DNA of 64,000 nucleotides from Massilia soli (GCF_016809835.1 NZ_JAFBIL020000007.1:1-64000), one strand, 5' to 3'; shown: positions 44,595-53,846, counted from the stretch's first letter. Program-made: numbers and translations. The notes: generated from the sequence alone by a model not told the origin.

Positions 44595-45341
44595 TCAGGG
44601 ACGCGACAGCAGGCTGGCGACGCGCTCTTCCACCACGCGCGAATGGTCTCCGCTGGCAATGTCGTAGAACACTTCGGTCAGGATTTCGTATTGCGTGACG
44701 GTCTCGGCGACGATGCCCTTGAGCTTGTTACCGATCGGATAGAAGAACAGGTTGGCCAAACCGACACCGTAGATCGTGGAGACGAACGCCACCGCGATGC
44801 CGCTGCCCAGCCGCGACGGATCGCTGAGGTTTTCCATCACGTGGATCAGGCCGAGCACGGCGCCGAGGATGCCGATGGTCGGCGCGTAGCCGGCCGCCGA
44901 TTCCCAGATCTTGGCCGCCTGGCGCTGGCTGAATTCGTAGGCCGTCAGTTCAATTTCAAGGATGCCGCGCAGCTTGGTCGGGTGGATGCCGTCGATTACC
45001 AGGCGCAAGCCCTTCTGGATGAACTTGTCGCTGGTACCCTGCATATATTGTTCGAGCGACAGCAGGCCGTCGCGGCGCGCCTGCGAACTCCAGGCGGTGA
45101 TTTCGCGCGCCAGCTTGATGCGCCGGCTCGGCGGCGGCTTGAATACCCAGCGCAGCATGCGCAGGCCGCGCATGAAGGTGGCCGCTTCGTTTTGCAGCAG
45201 CACGGCGCCAAAGGTGCCGACCACCACGATGGAAAACGCCGCCGGCTGTACCAGCGATGCAAACTTTCCGCCATCCATGCTGTGGCCGAGCAGCAGCCCG
45301 GCCAGCGCGATGACGACACCCGCTATGCTGGCCCAGTCCAC
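44595..45341 (-). CDS. motC: Flagellar stator protein MotC (MotA family)
   Basis: A 248-residue inner-membrane stator subunit with four transmembrane segments. The first helix is WASIAGVVIALAGLLLGHSM. AGYAPTIGILGAVLGLIHVM and GIAVAFVSTIYGVGLANLFF form the conserved pore pair with essential Pro residues. The cytoplasmic loop has the charged torque-generating region. MotC-MotD rather than MotA-MotB is chosen because the pair follows fliA, as in Pseudomonas. It overlaps fliA by 19 bases. Confidence 0.92.
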   Translation of the reverse strand: MDWASIAGVVIALAGLLLGHSMDGGKFASLVQPAAFSIVVVGTFGAVLLQNEAATFMRGLRMLRWVFKPPPSRRIKLAREITAWSSQARRDGLLSLEQYMQGTSDKFIQKGLRLVIDGIHPTKLRGILEIELTAYEFSQRQAAKIWESAAGYAPTIGILGAVLGLIHVMENLSDPSRLGSGIAVAFVSTIYGVGLANLFFYPIGNKLKGIVAETVTQYEILTEVFYDIASGDHSRVVEERVASLLSRP

Positions 45342-46051
45342 GCCTGCTCCCGTAGTTGCGCGCGCAGCCGCGACACCGCCTGGGTGTGCAGCTGCGAAAC
45401 GCGCGATTCAGATACGCCCATGACGGCGCCGATTTCCTTCAGGTTCAATTCTTCTTCGTAGTACAGGCTCATCAGGATCTTTTCGCGCGGCGGCAAGCCG
45501 TCGATCGCATCGATCACGGCCTGGCGGAAGTCGCCTTCCATCAGCGTGGCGAGCGGATCGGCGTCGTCAACCGCATAGCGGTCGAGGAAGCTGTCGCTGC
45601 CTTCCTCGGAATGGAAATCTTCATAGTAGACCAGCTGGTGGCCGCCGCCGTCGGACAGCATGTCCTGGTACTCGGCCAGCGACATCTTCATGTACTTGGC
45701 CACTTCCGACTCGGTCGGCGGCTGGCCCAGCTTCTGCTGCAGGGTGGCCATCGCGGTTTCGATCTTGCGCATGTTCTGGCGCATCGAGCGCGGCAGCCAG
45801 TCGCTGTTGCGCAGCTCGTCGAGCATCGCCCCGCGGATGCGCAGCACCGCGTAGGTTTCGAATTGCGCGCCGTGGGTTTCTTCGTAGCGGCTGATCGCGT
45901 CCAGCAGGCCGATCATGCCGGCCTGAACCAGGTCATCGACTTCCACACTTGGCGGCAGCTTGGCCTTCATGTGGTGGGCAAGACGCTTTACCAACGGCAT
46001 GTGCTCCGTCAGTAAATGGTTCTTGTCCGCTTTGCCTTTGACCGTGTACAT
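45323..46051 (-). CDS. fliA: Flagellar sigma factor FliA (sigma-28)
   Basis: A 242-residue sigma factor for late flagellar genes. Region 2 contains VDDLVQAGMIGLLDAISRYE and RIRGAMLDELRNSDWLPRSM. Region 3 has LGQPPTESEVAKYMKMSLAE. Region 4 has LPPREKILMSLYYEEELNLK and SESRVSQLHTQAVSRLRAQL. The ATG at 46051 fits the family start. Its target promoters in this window are at fliC, fliD, flgK and flgM; FlgM (40956) is its antagonist. Confidence 0.97.
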   Translation of the reverse strand: MYTVKGKADKNHLLTEHMPLVKRLAHHMKAKLPPSVEVDDLVQAGMIGLLDAISRYEETHGAQFETYAVLRIRGAMLDELRNSDWLPRSMRQNMRKIETAMATLQQKLGQPPTESEVAKYMKMSLAEYQDMLSDGGGHQLVYYEDFHSEEGSDSFLDRYAVDDADPLATLMEGDFRQAVIDAIDGLPPREKILMSLYYEEELNLKEIGAVMGVSESRVSQLHTQAVSRLRAQLREQAWTGPA

Positions 46052-46064
46052 GTTCAATTGTTTG

Positions 46065-46892
46065 TTAAGCGCCCAGTTGGATATTGCCGCCGGTCCGGCC
46101 AAGTTGTGGCATGCCAGGCAGCGCGAAGCGGCCCGCCAGGCGGCGGAACGCCACCGATGCCCCGGCCAACGGGAACGCATCCACCACCGAACGGCCCAGC
46201 CGCGCTGCGCGGTGCAGGTGTTCGTCGGCGGGCACCGAGCCCATCGACGTCAGCTGCACTGCCAGGTAACGGCTTGCCGCGGTTGCCATATTATCGTATA
46301 CCACCTTCGCCTCTGTCTCAGAAGCATTAGTTACCAGGATTCCGAACGGGCGGCGGCCATATTGCTGGGACAAGCGCTTGATCAGGGAGTAGGCATTGGT
46401 GATCGATTCGGCGCTGGTGGACACTTGCACCACGATCTCGGATTCGGCCATCACCGGCAACGGGAAACTGTCGTCGCTGGCCAGCTCGCCATCGACCATG
46501 ACGATGCCGGACTGCTTGACCAGCACGTCGAAGGTCTTGGCCACGCGGCGCGCGTCATTGGCGTCGTAGCGCACGCCGTGCAGCATGGTGACCACGCCGA
46601 AACCCTGCGGGGCCTGGTGAATCACCTGGTTCAGCGCGCATTCCTGGCGCGCCACCGACAGCAGGCTGTGCTCGCTGTCGATGCCGAGGCGGCGCGTCAC
46701 GCCGTAGCCGCGCTCGCAGGCGTCGACCAGCAGCACGTCGCTGCCGGCGTGGGCCAGCGAGGCGCCCAGGTTGACCAGCATGGCGCCCTTGTCGTCTTGC
46801 TCGGTGGCGGACAGGAAAGTGACGATGCGCGGCTTGGGACCGGCCAGCATGCGCCGCAGGCCTTCGGCCTGGTCGAAGTCGAAGTTAGCCAA
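46065..46892 (-). CDS. flhG: Flagellar number regulator FlhG/FleN-like (degenerate MinD-type ATPase)
   Basis: A 275-residue MinD/ParA-fold protein next to flhF. The N-terminal motif DQAEGLRRML is the conserved FlhG activation segment. The deviant Walker A motif expected after FLSA (KGGxGKT) is missing: residues 29-38 read ATEQDDKGAM. LLVDACERG replaces the usual LLxDAD. The fold is otherwise kept (VNLGASLAHAGSDVLLVD, IVMVDGELASDD, ILVTNASETEAK). A TTG start at 46892 with GAGGTG upstream overlaps the flhF stop; an ATG at 46919 is possible. Related proteins limit flagellar number at the pole. Loss of the P-loop suggests altered or absent ATPase activity. Confidence 0.85.
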   Translation of the reverse strand: MANFDFDQAEGLRRMLAGPKPRIVTFLSATEQDDKGAMLVNLGASLAHAGSDVLLVDACERGYGVTRRLGIDSEHSLLSVARQECALNQVIHQAPQGFGVVTMLHGVRYDANDARRVAKTFDVLVKQSGIVMVDGELASDDSFPLPVMAESEIVVQVSTSAESITNAYSLIKRLSQQYGRRPFGILVTNASETEAKVVYDNMATAASRYLAVQLTSMGSVPADEHLHRAARLGRSVVDAFPLAGASVAFRRLAGRFALPGMPQLGRTGGNIQLGA

Positions 46893-48207
46893 GATGCACC
46901 TCGCGCAGCGAACGGTCATTGCGCGCGGTGCTGGTGGCGGCCATCAACAGCGGCAGCTCGGCATCGGAGAATTGGGTGGCGGCGGCGTCGCGCTTGAGGC
47001 GGAAGGCGCGGTCGACCAGCATGCCACGGTCGGCCAGGTGCAGGTCTTCCGGCACGCGCTGGCCGTTCGAGATATAAAACAGGTTCAGCTTCTGGCGGAT
47101 GATCACGTCGAGCACGTTGCCGATCGAGGCCGCTTCGTCCAGCTTGGTCATGATGCAGCCGGCCAGGCCGCTGCCCTGGTAGGCGCGCACGACTTCGTTG
47201 AGGGTTTCGTTGGTCGAGGTGGCGTTCAGGCACAGCAGGCGCTTGACGTCGGCGCCGGTGCCCGACAGCATCGCGACCTGCTCGGCCACGTTCTGGTCGC
47301 GCTGCGAGACGCCGACGGTGTCGATCAGCACGGTGTGCTTGTTGCGCAGTTCTTTCAGGGCGATGCGCAGGTCGGCTTCGTCCTTTACCGAGTGCACCAT
47401 CACGCCGAGGATCTTGCCGTAGATGCGCAGCTGCTCGTGGGCGCCGATCCGGTAGGCGTCGGTGGTGATCAGGGCCAGCTTCTCCGGGCCATGGCGCATC
47501 ACGCAGCGGGCCGCCAGCTTGGCGGTGGTGGTGGTCTTGCCGACCCCGGTCGGGCCGACCAGCGCGAACACGCCGCCCTTTTCCAGGATCTCGTCTTCGT
47601 TCTCGAGGGTGGTCAGGTTGCGGTTCAACACCGTCTTGATCCAGCGAAGGCTGTCTGCCGCGTCCTTACCAGCCGGCAGCTTTTCAATCAGGTAGCGCGA
47701 CAGGCTGGCCGAGAAGCCGGCCGCCAGCATTTCGCGCAGCACGCCGGCCTTTTGCGGCTCGCGCTGGGCGGTCGCGCCCCAGGCGATTTCTGCCAGCTGG
47801 GCTTCCATCTGGCCGCGCATGGCGCGAATTTCTTCCATCATGCCGCTCATTTCGGCGGCGGCGCTGTCCTTGGCGTGGGCGATGGCCGCCTGCATCAGCG
47901 ACGACATCTGGGCCATGTCGAAGGCCGGCGCCGGCGCCGCGTGCGAGACATACGGATCTTGCGGCGCGGCGGCGCGGCGGTTGACGAACGGCTCGGCGGG
48001 AATCTGCAGGCTCGGGCGCGGCTGGGCCATTTCGGTGTCCGGCGCCGGCGCCGAGACCGAGGCGGCGTCGTCGCTGGCCAGGGCCAGGATCTCGACCACG
48101 CCATCGACCGGGCGGTTCGACAGGATGACGGCGTCCGGCCCGAGGGCATCGCGTACCTTGCGCAGGGCTTCACGCGACGTAGTGGCGGTAAATTTCTTGA
48201 CGTTCAT
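46885..48207 (-). CDS. flhF: Flagellar biosynthesis SRP-like GTPase FlhF
   Basis: A 440-residue GTPase that sets the polar site of flagellum assembly. The N terminus is MNVKKFTATTSREALRKVRD and ALGPDAVILSNR. A Pro/Ala-rich basic linker follows. The SRP-type GTPase domain has P-loop LVGPTGVGKTTTTAKLAAR near residue 216, DAYRIGAHEQLRIYGKILGV, and IDTVGVSQRD. The ATG at 48207 has GGAG upstream. A polar or subpolar flagellum is therefore expected. It lies after flhA, with a ~230-base gap. Confidence 0.96.
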   Translation of the reverse strand: MNVKKFTATTSREALRKVRDALGPDAVILSNRPVDGVVEILALASDDAASVSAPAPDTEMAQPRPSLQIPAEPFVNRRAAAPQDPYVSHAAPAPAFDMAQMSSLMQAAIAHAKDSAAAEMSGMMEEIRAMRGQMEAQLAEIAWGATAQREPQKAGVLREMLAAGFSASLSRYLIEKLPAGKDAADSLRWIKTVLNRNLTTLENEDEILEKGGVFALVGPTGVGKTTTTAKLAARCVMRHGPEKLALITTDAYRIGAHEQLRIYGKILGVMVHSVKDEADLRIALKELRNKHTVLIDTVGVSQRDQNVAEQVAMLSGTGADVKRLLCLNATSTNETLNEVVRAYQGSGLAGCIMTKLDEAASIGNVLDVIIRQKLNLFYISNGQRVPEDLHLADRGMLVDRAFRLKRDAAATQFSDAELPLLMAATSTARNDRSLREVHLG

Positions 48208-48395
48208 TTTGCTCAACTCCCGGATACCTGCTTAACGTGCCGCCACATGGCGCACATTGTCGATCACATAGGAATCATTATTGACGATGCCTTGAAGAAA
48301 CCATCGGGGGAAAAGGCGGGGAAATGGGGGTTATTTCAGTGCCGCGGAGGCGCGGGCCTCGAATATCAAGGACTTAGGCGATGCGGGGGCGGGAA

Positions 48396-48430
48396 ATCGG
48401 CGGATAAGCGCGCAGCGCGCATCCGCCGAT
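48396..48430. terminator. Palindrome after flhA
   Basis: ATCGGCGGAT at 48396 and ATCCGCCGAT ending at 48430 pair perfectly around a GC-rich middle that is itself self-complementary. It begins six bases after the flhA stop on the minus strand. It resembles the element at 8716-8803. It may separate flhA from flhF or protect the mRNA end. Confidence 0.6.
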
Positions 48431-48435
48431 GTTGA

Positions 48436-50541
48436 TTAACCAGGAACGCCCACCAGGCTGGTGACCTTGATGGTCTTGGTCTCAGGCACTTCGTTATGCG
48501 ACAGCACCTTCAACTGCGGCAAGGCGCGGCGCAGGAAGCGCGACAGCAATGGACGCAGCGGACCTGGCACCAGCAGCACCGGCGTCAGCCCCAGCGCTTC
48601 CTGCTGCTGGGCGGCAGCGCCAGCCTGCTGGGCGATGGTGTCGGCCAGGCCGGGCTCGATGCCGCTGCCGTCGCCGCCCGCCCCCATCGCCTGCATCAGC
48701 AGGCGTTCCAGGCGGTTGTCCAAGGTCATCACCGACAGCTCATTGGTGCCCGGGAACAGTTGCTGGACAATGGCGCGGCCCAGCGCGATACGGACCAGCG
48801 CGGTCAGCTCGTTCGGGTCTTGCGTCTGCACGGCATATTCGGCCAGCGTTTCGACGATCGAGCGCATGTCGCGGATGTGCACGCCCTCGACCAGCAGGTT
48901 CTGCAACACTTTCTGCAGCGTCGACAGCGACACCAGCTTCGGCACCAGGTCTTCGATCAGCTTCGGCGATTCCTTGCCCATGTGATCGAGCAATGCCTGT
49001 ACTTCGCCGCGGCCCAGCAGTTCGGACGCGTGGGTGGTGATCAGGTGGTTCATGTGGGTGGCAACCACGGTGCCGGCGTCGACCACGGTATACCCCATGC
49101 TCTGCGCTTCGTCGCGCAGGCCGGCGTCGATCCAGGTGGCCGGCAGGCCGAACGCCGGGTCGGTGGTGACCAGGCCCGGCAGGTTGCCGGTGGCCATGCC
49201 AGGATTGATCGCGAGGAACTGGCCGTTGAGCGCTTCGCCGCTGCCCACTTCCACGCCCTTGAGCGTGATGCGGTAAGCCGACGGCTTCAGTTCGAGGTTG
49301 TCGCGGATGTGCACCGGCGGCGCCAGGAAGCCGACTTCCTGGGCGAATTTCTTGCGGATGCCCTTGATGCGCTTGAGCAGCTCGCCGTTCTGGGTCTTGT
49401 CCACTAGCGGGATCAGGCGGTAGCCGACTTCCAGCCCGAGTGTGTCGACCGGCATGATGTCTTGCCAGGTCGCTTCTTCCTGCTCCGGCGCGGCGGTGGA
49501 GGTGGTCGTTGCCGCCGCGGCGGCAGCGGCGGCCTCGTCCACCTTGGGCGCCTTGTCGCGCATCGAAACGGCGTAGCCTGCGCCGCCCAGCATGGCAGCG
49601 AGCAGCAGGAACACCAGGTTAGGCATGCCCGGGATCAGGCCCATGCCGCCGACGATGACGGCGGTGATGTACAGCACTTCCGGCTTGGCGAACAGCTGCC
49701 TGACGAGCTGGGTGCCGACGTCCTGGTCGCTGGCCACGCGCGAGACGACGATACCGGCCGCGGTCGAAATGATCAGCGATGGAATCTGCGCCACCAGGCC
49801 GTCACCGATGGCCAGCAGGGTGTAGGTCTGGGCGGCGTCGCCGAAGGCCATGTCGTGCTGCAGCATACCGACCAGCAAACCGCCGATCATATTGATGACG
49901 GTCACCATGATGCCGGCGACGGCATCGCCGCGCACGTACTTCGAGGCACCGTCCATGGCGCCGTAGAACTCGGCTTCCTGGGCCACTTCGGTACGGCGGC
50001 GGCGCGCCTCGTCTTCCGGGATCAGGCCGGCGTTGAGGTCGGCGTCGATCGCCATCTGCTTGCCTGGCATCGCGTCCAGGGCAAAACGGGCGCCCACTTC
50101 AGCGATACGGCCGGCGCCCTTGGTGACGACGGTAAAGTTAATGATGGTCAGGATGATGAAGACGATGATACCGACCGCGAAGTTACCGCCGATCAGGAAG
50201 TGGCCGAAGGCCTCGATGACTTTACCGGCAGCGCCGGCGCCGGTGTGGCCTTCGGTCAGCACCACGCGGGTCGAGGCCACGTTGAGCGACAGGCGCAGCA
50301 TGGTCGAAACCAGCAAGATCGCCGGAAACGCCATGAAGTCGAGCGGCTTGACGGTGTACAGCGCGGTCAGCAGCACGATCACCGACAGGGCGATGTTAAA
50401 GCTGAAGAACAGGTCGAGCACGAATGCCGGCAGCGGCAGAATCATCATCCCCAGCAGCATGATGATCAGGATCGGCGCGGCCATCGAGGTCGCGCCGCCC
50501 TTCATGTTGGGCATCCAGGCTGGAAGTTTCATGCTGTTCAT
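48436..50541 (-). CDS. flhA: Flagellar export gate protein FlhA
   Basis: A 701-residue inner-membrane protein forming the nonameric export platform. About eight transmembrane helices fill the N-terminal half; SLNVASTRVVLTEGHTGAGA, AGRIAEVGARFALDAMPGKQ, MAIDADLNAGLIPEDEARRR and AEFYGAMDGASKYVRGDAVA are the FHIPEP signatures. The C-terminal cytoplasmic domain binds chaperone-substrate complexes. The start at 50541 has GGAGCACC upstream and overlaps the flhB stop (ATGA). An Ala-run linker near residue 340 is the joint of the two halves. Confidence 0.97.
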   Translation of the reverse strand: MNSMKLPAWMPNMKGGATSMAAPILIIMLLGMMILPLPAFVLDLFFSFNIALSVIVLLTALYTVKPLDFMAFPAILLVSTMLRLSLNVASTRVVLTEGHTGAGAAGKVIEAFGHFLIGGNFAVGIIVFIILTIINFTVVTKGAGRIAEVGARFALDAMPGKQMAIDADLNAGLIPEDEARRRRTEVAQEAEFYGAMDGASKYVRGDAVAGIMVTVINMIGGLLVGMLQHDMAFGDAAQTYTLLAIGDGLVAQIPSLIISTAAGIVVSRVASDQDVGTQLVRQLFAKPEVLYITAVIVGGMGLIPGMPNLVFLLLAAMLGGAGYAVSMRDKAPKVDEAAAAAAAATTTSTAAPEQEEATWQDIMPVDTLGLEVGYRLIPLVDKTQNGELLKRIKGIRKKFAQEVGFLAPPVHIRDNLELKPSAYRITLKGVEVGSGEALNGQFLAINPGMATGNLPGLVTTDPAFGLPATWIDAGLRDEAQSMGYTVVDAGTVVATHMNHLITTHASELLGRGEVQALLDHMGKESPKLIEDLVPKLVSLSTLQKVLQNLLVEGVHIRDMRSIVETLAEYAVQTQDPNELTALVRIALGRAIVQQLFPGTNELSVMTLDNRLERLLMQAMGAGGDGSGIEPGLADTIAQQAGAAAQQQEALGLTPVLLVPGPLRPLLSRFLRRALPQLKVLSHNEVPETKTIKVTSLVGVPG

Positions 50542-51716
50542 CGAGGTGCTCCGTTATTCGTCTCTGGTTTCTTTTGCGATGCCGGGTCGTGCGGATCGAG
50601 CTCTGGCGGTACAGGCAGCTTGCCCGGACGGTCGGGATGCTTGCCGTCGCCCTTCTTGAAGGCACGCAGCTGGAACACGTAGGCCAGCACTTCGGCCACT
50701 GCCGAGTACAGCGCTTCCGGGATCTCGTCGCCGATTTCGGTATGCTTGTGCAGCGCACGGGCCAGTGCCGGCGCTTCCAGCATCGGCACATTGTTTTCCT
50801 TGGCCAGTTCGCGGATGCGCGCCGCGATCACGTCGGCGCCCTTGGCCACCACGCGCGGCGCGCCGCGCTCGCCATCGGCGTATTTCAGTGCCACAGCATA
50901 GTGGGTCGGGTTGGTGACGACCACGTCGGCGGTCGGGATCGCGTCCATCATGCGGCGCTGGGCCATCTCGCGCTGCAGCTGGCGGATCTTGCCCTTGATC
51001 TGAGGGTTGCCGTCCGATTCCTTCGATTCCTGGATCACTTCCTGGCGCGTCATCTTCAGCTTGTCGCCGTAGTGCCACATCTGGTAAGGACCGTCGATCG
51101 CTGCCACCAGGCCGAGGCCGCCGACGATGAACAGGAACGCCGATCCCATCAGGTCAACCAGGTGCGCGCTGGCCGAGCGAATTTCCTCGACGGCCAGGCC
51201 GATCACGGCGTCTTTCTGGCTGACCACGACGAGGTAAGCGACCGCACCGACCACAACGGTCTTGGCGATCGCCTTGAACAGCTCGACGAGGGCATTCTTG
51301 GAAAACATGTTGCCGATACCCTTGATCGGGTTGAGCTTGCCGAAGTTCGGCATGAACGCCTTGCTGGAGAACAGCCAGCCGCCGATCAGCAGAGGCGAGC
51401 ACAGCGCGACGACCATGATGGCGATCGCCAGCGGCAGGCAGGCCAGCATGACCTGGGCGATATCGGAGGCGACGCGTTCGATCAGCAGGGTTGGGTTGTA
51501 GATTTGTTCACGGGTAAGCGCCAGGCCCGACACCATGGTGGCATTCAGCTGGCGCACCAGCCCGCCGCCGGTCAGCCACAGGCCGGCGCCGGCCGCCATC
51601 AGGACGGTAAACGTCGCGACTTCGCGCGAGCGCGGCACATCGCCTTCCTCACGCGCTTTCTCCAGTTTTCTGGCTGACGCGGGTTCGGTCTTTTCTGCGT
51701 CGCTTTCGTCTGACAT
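50538..51716 (-). CDS. flhB: Flagellar export switch protein FlhB
   Basis: A 392-residue inner-membrane protein that changes export specificity from rod/hook to filament substrates. It starts SDESDAEKTEPASARKLEKA and has four transmembrane helices. The autocleavage motif NPTH is present near residue 270 (VVTNPTHYAVALKYADG), followed by PRVVAKGADVIAARIRELAK. The C-terminal Pro-rich tail is long. It overlaps flhA by four bases. A freestanding C-domain homologue is encoded at 15112. Confidence 0.97.
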   Translation of the reverse strand: MSDESDAEKTEPASARKLEKAREEGDVPRSREVATFTVLMAAGAGLWLTGGGLVRQLNATMVSGLALTREQIYNPTLLIERVASDIAQVMLACLPLAIAIMVVALCSPLLIGGWLFSSKAFMPNFGKLNPIKGIGNMFSKNALVELFKAIAKTVVVGAVAYLVVVSQKDAVIGLAVEEIRSASAHLVDLMGSAFLFIVGGLGLVAAIDGPYQMWHYGDKLKMTRQEVIQESKESDGNPQIKGKIRQLQREMAQRRMMDAIPTADVVVTNPTHYAVALKYADGERGAPRVVAKGADVIAARIRELAKENNVPMLEAPALARALHKHTEIGDEIPEALYSAVAEVLAYVFQLRAFKKGDGKHPDRPGKLPVPPELDPHDPASQKKPETNNGAPR

Positions 51717-51739
51717 CTGACACTCCTGTTGGCATTTCG

Positions 51740-51774
51740 CCTGAAGGTCACATTATTCGTGATATTGCTTCAGG
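51740..51774. promoter_or_regulatory. Inverted repeat upstream of flhB
   Basis: CCTGAAG at 51740-51746 and CTTCAGG at 51768-51774 enclose TCAC...GTGA (51748-51762), giving nested symmetry about a common centre. It lies 24 to 58 bases before the flhB start. This could be an operator for a flagellar regulator; the regulator is unknown. Confidence 0.45.
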
Positions 51775-51852
51775 ACAATCGCAGGAACAGGGGTGCAAAG
51801 GCCGGTTATATCGGCGCCAGTTGCGGAGGCTTGTTAGCGAATCGGCAACTTC

Positions 51853-52749
51853 TCAAGCGAACAGCTGATGCCGGGCGGCCTGGCTGATGGCGACGGTGGC
51901 CGGATGGCTCAGGCGGCGCTCGGTGGTGATCGCATAGACTTGCTCGACGATGCCATCGATCCGCCCCACCTCGACCACGCCGTATTGCCTGCATACCTGC
52001 GCCGCGATGACCTTGGGGGCGAAGAACAACCCTGCCCCCGACTGGCCGAAGGTTTTCATCATGGCGCTGTCGTCGAATTCGCCGACGATGCGCGGGTGCA
52101 GGTTGTTCGCCCCGAACCATTGCAGCAGCCGGTGGTGGATGGCGAAATCTTCGCCGGGCAGCAACACGGGGGCGCCGTCCAGGCAGGCCGGAAACGGTCC
52201 GGCCAGCGTGGCCGCCAGCGCGGCGGTCGCGAACACGGTCATGCCGCTCTCGCCCAGCAGGTGGTTATAGCCGCGCACGCTCAGGTGGGCCGGGATCGGC
52301 CGGTCGGCCAGGACCATGTCGAGCCGGTGCACCGCCAGGTCGGCAAGCAGCCCGGCCAGCCGGCCTTCGCGGCAGACCAGGTAGACCGCGTCGGGCAGGC
52401 TGAGCGCGGGCTCGACCAGCCGGCAGGCGATCAGTTTCGAGACCGAGTCGGCAAAGCCCACCCGGAACGTGGTGGTGGCGCGCGACTGGTCGCGCACCGC
52501 CTCCAGCAAGGCGTCCTCGGTGCTGAAAATGTCGTCCGCATAGGCCAGGATGCGGCGCCCGGTATCGCTCAGTTCAAGGTTGCGCCCGCTGCGGCGGAAC
52601 AGTTCGACGCCGAGCGACTCGGCAAATTCGCTGAGCTGGCCGGAAATCGTCTGCGGCGTGACGTGCAGCTGCTGGGCGGCGCGCGCGATGCTGCCGGTCC
52701 TGGCCACGATCCAGAAATAGCGCAGGTGTTTGAAATTGATGGCTGCCAT
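51853..52749 (-). CDS. nhaR: LysR-family regulator, NhaR-like
   Basis: A 298-residue LysR protein. The helix-turn-helix HLRYFWIVARTGSIARAAQQ and LHVTPQTISGQLSEFAESLG closely fits NhaR, the Na+-responsive activator, rather than other LysR groups. The effector domain includes LVCREGRLAGLLADLAVHRL. No nhaA gene is visible in the window. It is divergent from the TerC/Alx-family gene, with a 115-base shared region carrying an inverted repeat, so that gene is the likely target. Confidence 0.85.
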   Translation of the reverse strand: MAAINFKHLRYFWIVARTGSIARAAQQLHVTPQTISGQLSEFAESLGVELFRRSGRNLELSDTGRRILAYADDIFSTEDALLEAVRDQSRATTTFRVGFADSVSKLIACRLVEPALSLPDAVYLVCREGRLAGLLADLAVHRLDMVLADRPIPAHLSVRGYNHLLGESGMTVFATAALAATLAGPFPACLDGAPVLLPGEDFAIHHRLLQWFGANNLHPRIVGEFDDSAMMKTFGQSGAGLFFAPKVIAAQVCRQYGVVEVGRIDGIVEQVYAITTERRLSHPATVAISQAARHQLFA

Positions 52750-52765
52750 CGGTCCCCCTTCTGCA

Positions 52766-52819
52766 ATACATCGTATTTTTCGATGAATAGAACAAGTATA
52801 TTCGATTTGCTCGATGTAT
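52766..52819. promoter_or_regulatory. Possible LysR operator between nhaR and terC
   Basis: ATACATCG at 52766-52773 is the exact inverse of CGATGTAT at 52812-52819, and a partly related TCGATGAAT lies between them. The region is AT-rich and sits between the divergent genes, the expected place for an NhaR-like site. Confidence 0.4.
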
Positions 52820-52864
52820 CCAAAGCGCTTAACATCGTCCTGTCAAATCAATAAGGGGGATGCC

Positions 52865-53842
52865 ATGGATGGCACAACAGCAGTCAATGGTCTCGAGACC
52901 ATCGCCACCGGCCCGATGTGGGCCGGTTTTGTGGTCTTCGTGCTGGTCATGCTGGCGCTCGACCTGTTCGTCTTCGGCGGCAACAAGGCGCACAAGGTCA
53001 AGGTCAAGGAAGCGGCGATCTGGTCGGGAGTCTGGGTCAGCCTGGCGCTGCTCTTCAACTTCGGGCTGTGGTGGTACCTGAACGGCACCGTGGGACGCGA
53101 GATCGCCGACCAGAAGGCACTCGAGTTCTTCTCCGGCTACCTGATCGAAAAGGCGCTGTCGGTTGACAACGTGTTCGTCTTCCTGCTGATCTTTACCGCT
53201 TTCCAGGTCCCGCAGCAGTACCAGCGCCGCGTGCTGCTGTACGGCGTGCTGGGCGCGATCGTCATGCGCGCCATCATGATCATGGCCGGCGCCTGGGTGG
53301 TGAGCGAATTTAGCTGGGTGCTGTACGTGTTCGGCGCATTCCTGCTGATCACCGGCCTGCGCATGCTGGTCGCGGTCGACGCCAAGCCGGACGTTGAAAA
53401 CAACCCGGTGCTCAAGCTGGCCCGGCGCTACCTGAAGGTGGCCGACGGCGACCACGGCGAGCGCTTTGTCGTCGTCAAGAATGGCGTGCGTTACGTGACG
53501 CCGCTGTTCCTGGTGCTGCTGCTGATCGAAGCGACCGACCTGGTCTTTGCGGTCGACTCGATCCCGGCGATCTTCGCCATCACGACCGATCCGTTCATCG
53601 TGTTCACCTCGAACCTGTTCGCGATTCTCGGCTTGCGGGCGCTGTACTTCCTGCTGGTGGACGTGGCTGACCGTTTCCACCTGCTCAAGTATGGCCTGGC
53701 GATGGTATTGGCCTTCATTGGCGCCAAGATGCTGATCATGCCGTGGTACCACCTGCCGGTGCAGGCATCGCTGATGGTGGTGGCATTCCTGATCGCGTCG
53801 AGCTGCTTCGCCAGCGTCTGGGTCACCCGCCAGAAGAAGTAA
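52865..53842 (+). CDS. TerC/Alx family membrane transporter
   Basis: A 325-residue polytopic protein with about nine transmembrane segments. It closely resembles E. coli Alx in my recollection, with LLFNFGLWWYL, GYLIEKALSVDNVFVFLLIF, RRVLLYGVLGAIVMRAIMI and FAVDSIPAIFAITTDPFIVF. Acidic residues in EKALSVDN and EATDLVFAVDS are conserved in the family and are thought to bind metal. Alx is alkali-induced and linked to manganese export. The ATG at 52865 follows AAGGGGG. It is divergent from nhaR and followed by a terminator and a TerB-like gene. Confidence 0.88.
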   Translation: MDGTTAVNGLETIATGPMWAGFVVFVLVMLALDLFVFGGNKAHKVKVKEAAIWSGVWVSLALLFNFGLWWYLNGTVGREIADQKALEFFSGYLIEKALSVDNVFVFLLIFTAFQVPQQYQRRVLLYGVLGAIVMRAIMIMAGAWVVSEFSWVLYVFGAFLLITGLRMLVAVDAKPDVENNPVLKLARRYLKVADGDHGERFVVVKNGVRYVTPLFLVLLLIEATDLVFAVDSIPAIFAITTDPFIVFTSNLFAILGLRALYFLLVDVADRFHLLKYGLAMVLAFIGAKMLIMPWYHLPVQASLMVVAFLIASSCFASVWVTRQKK

Positions 53843-53846
53843 GCGC

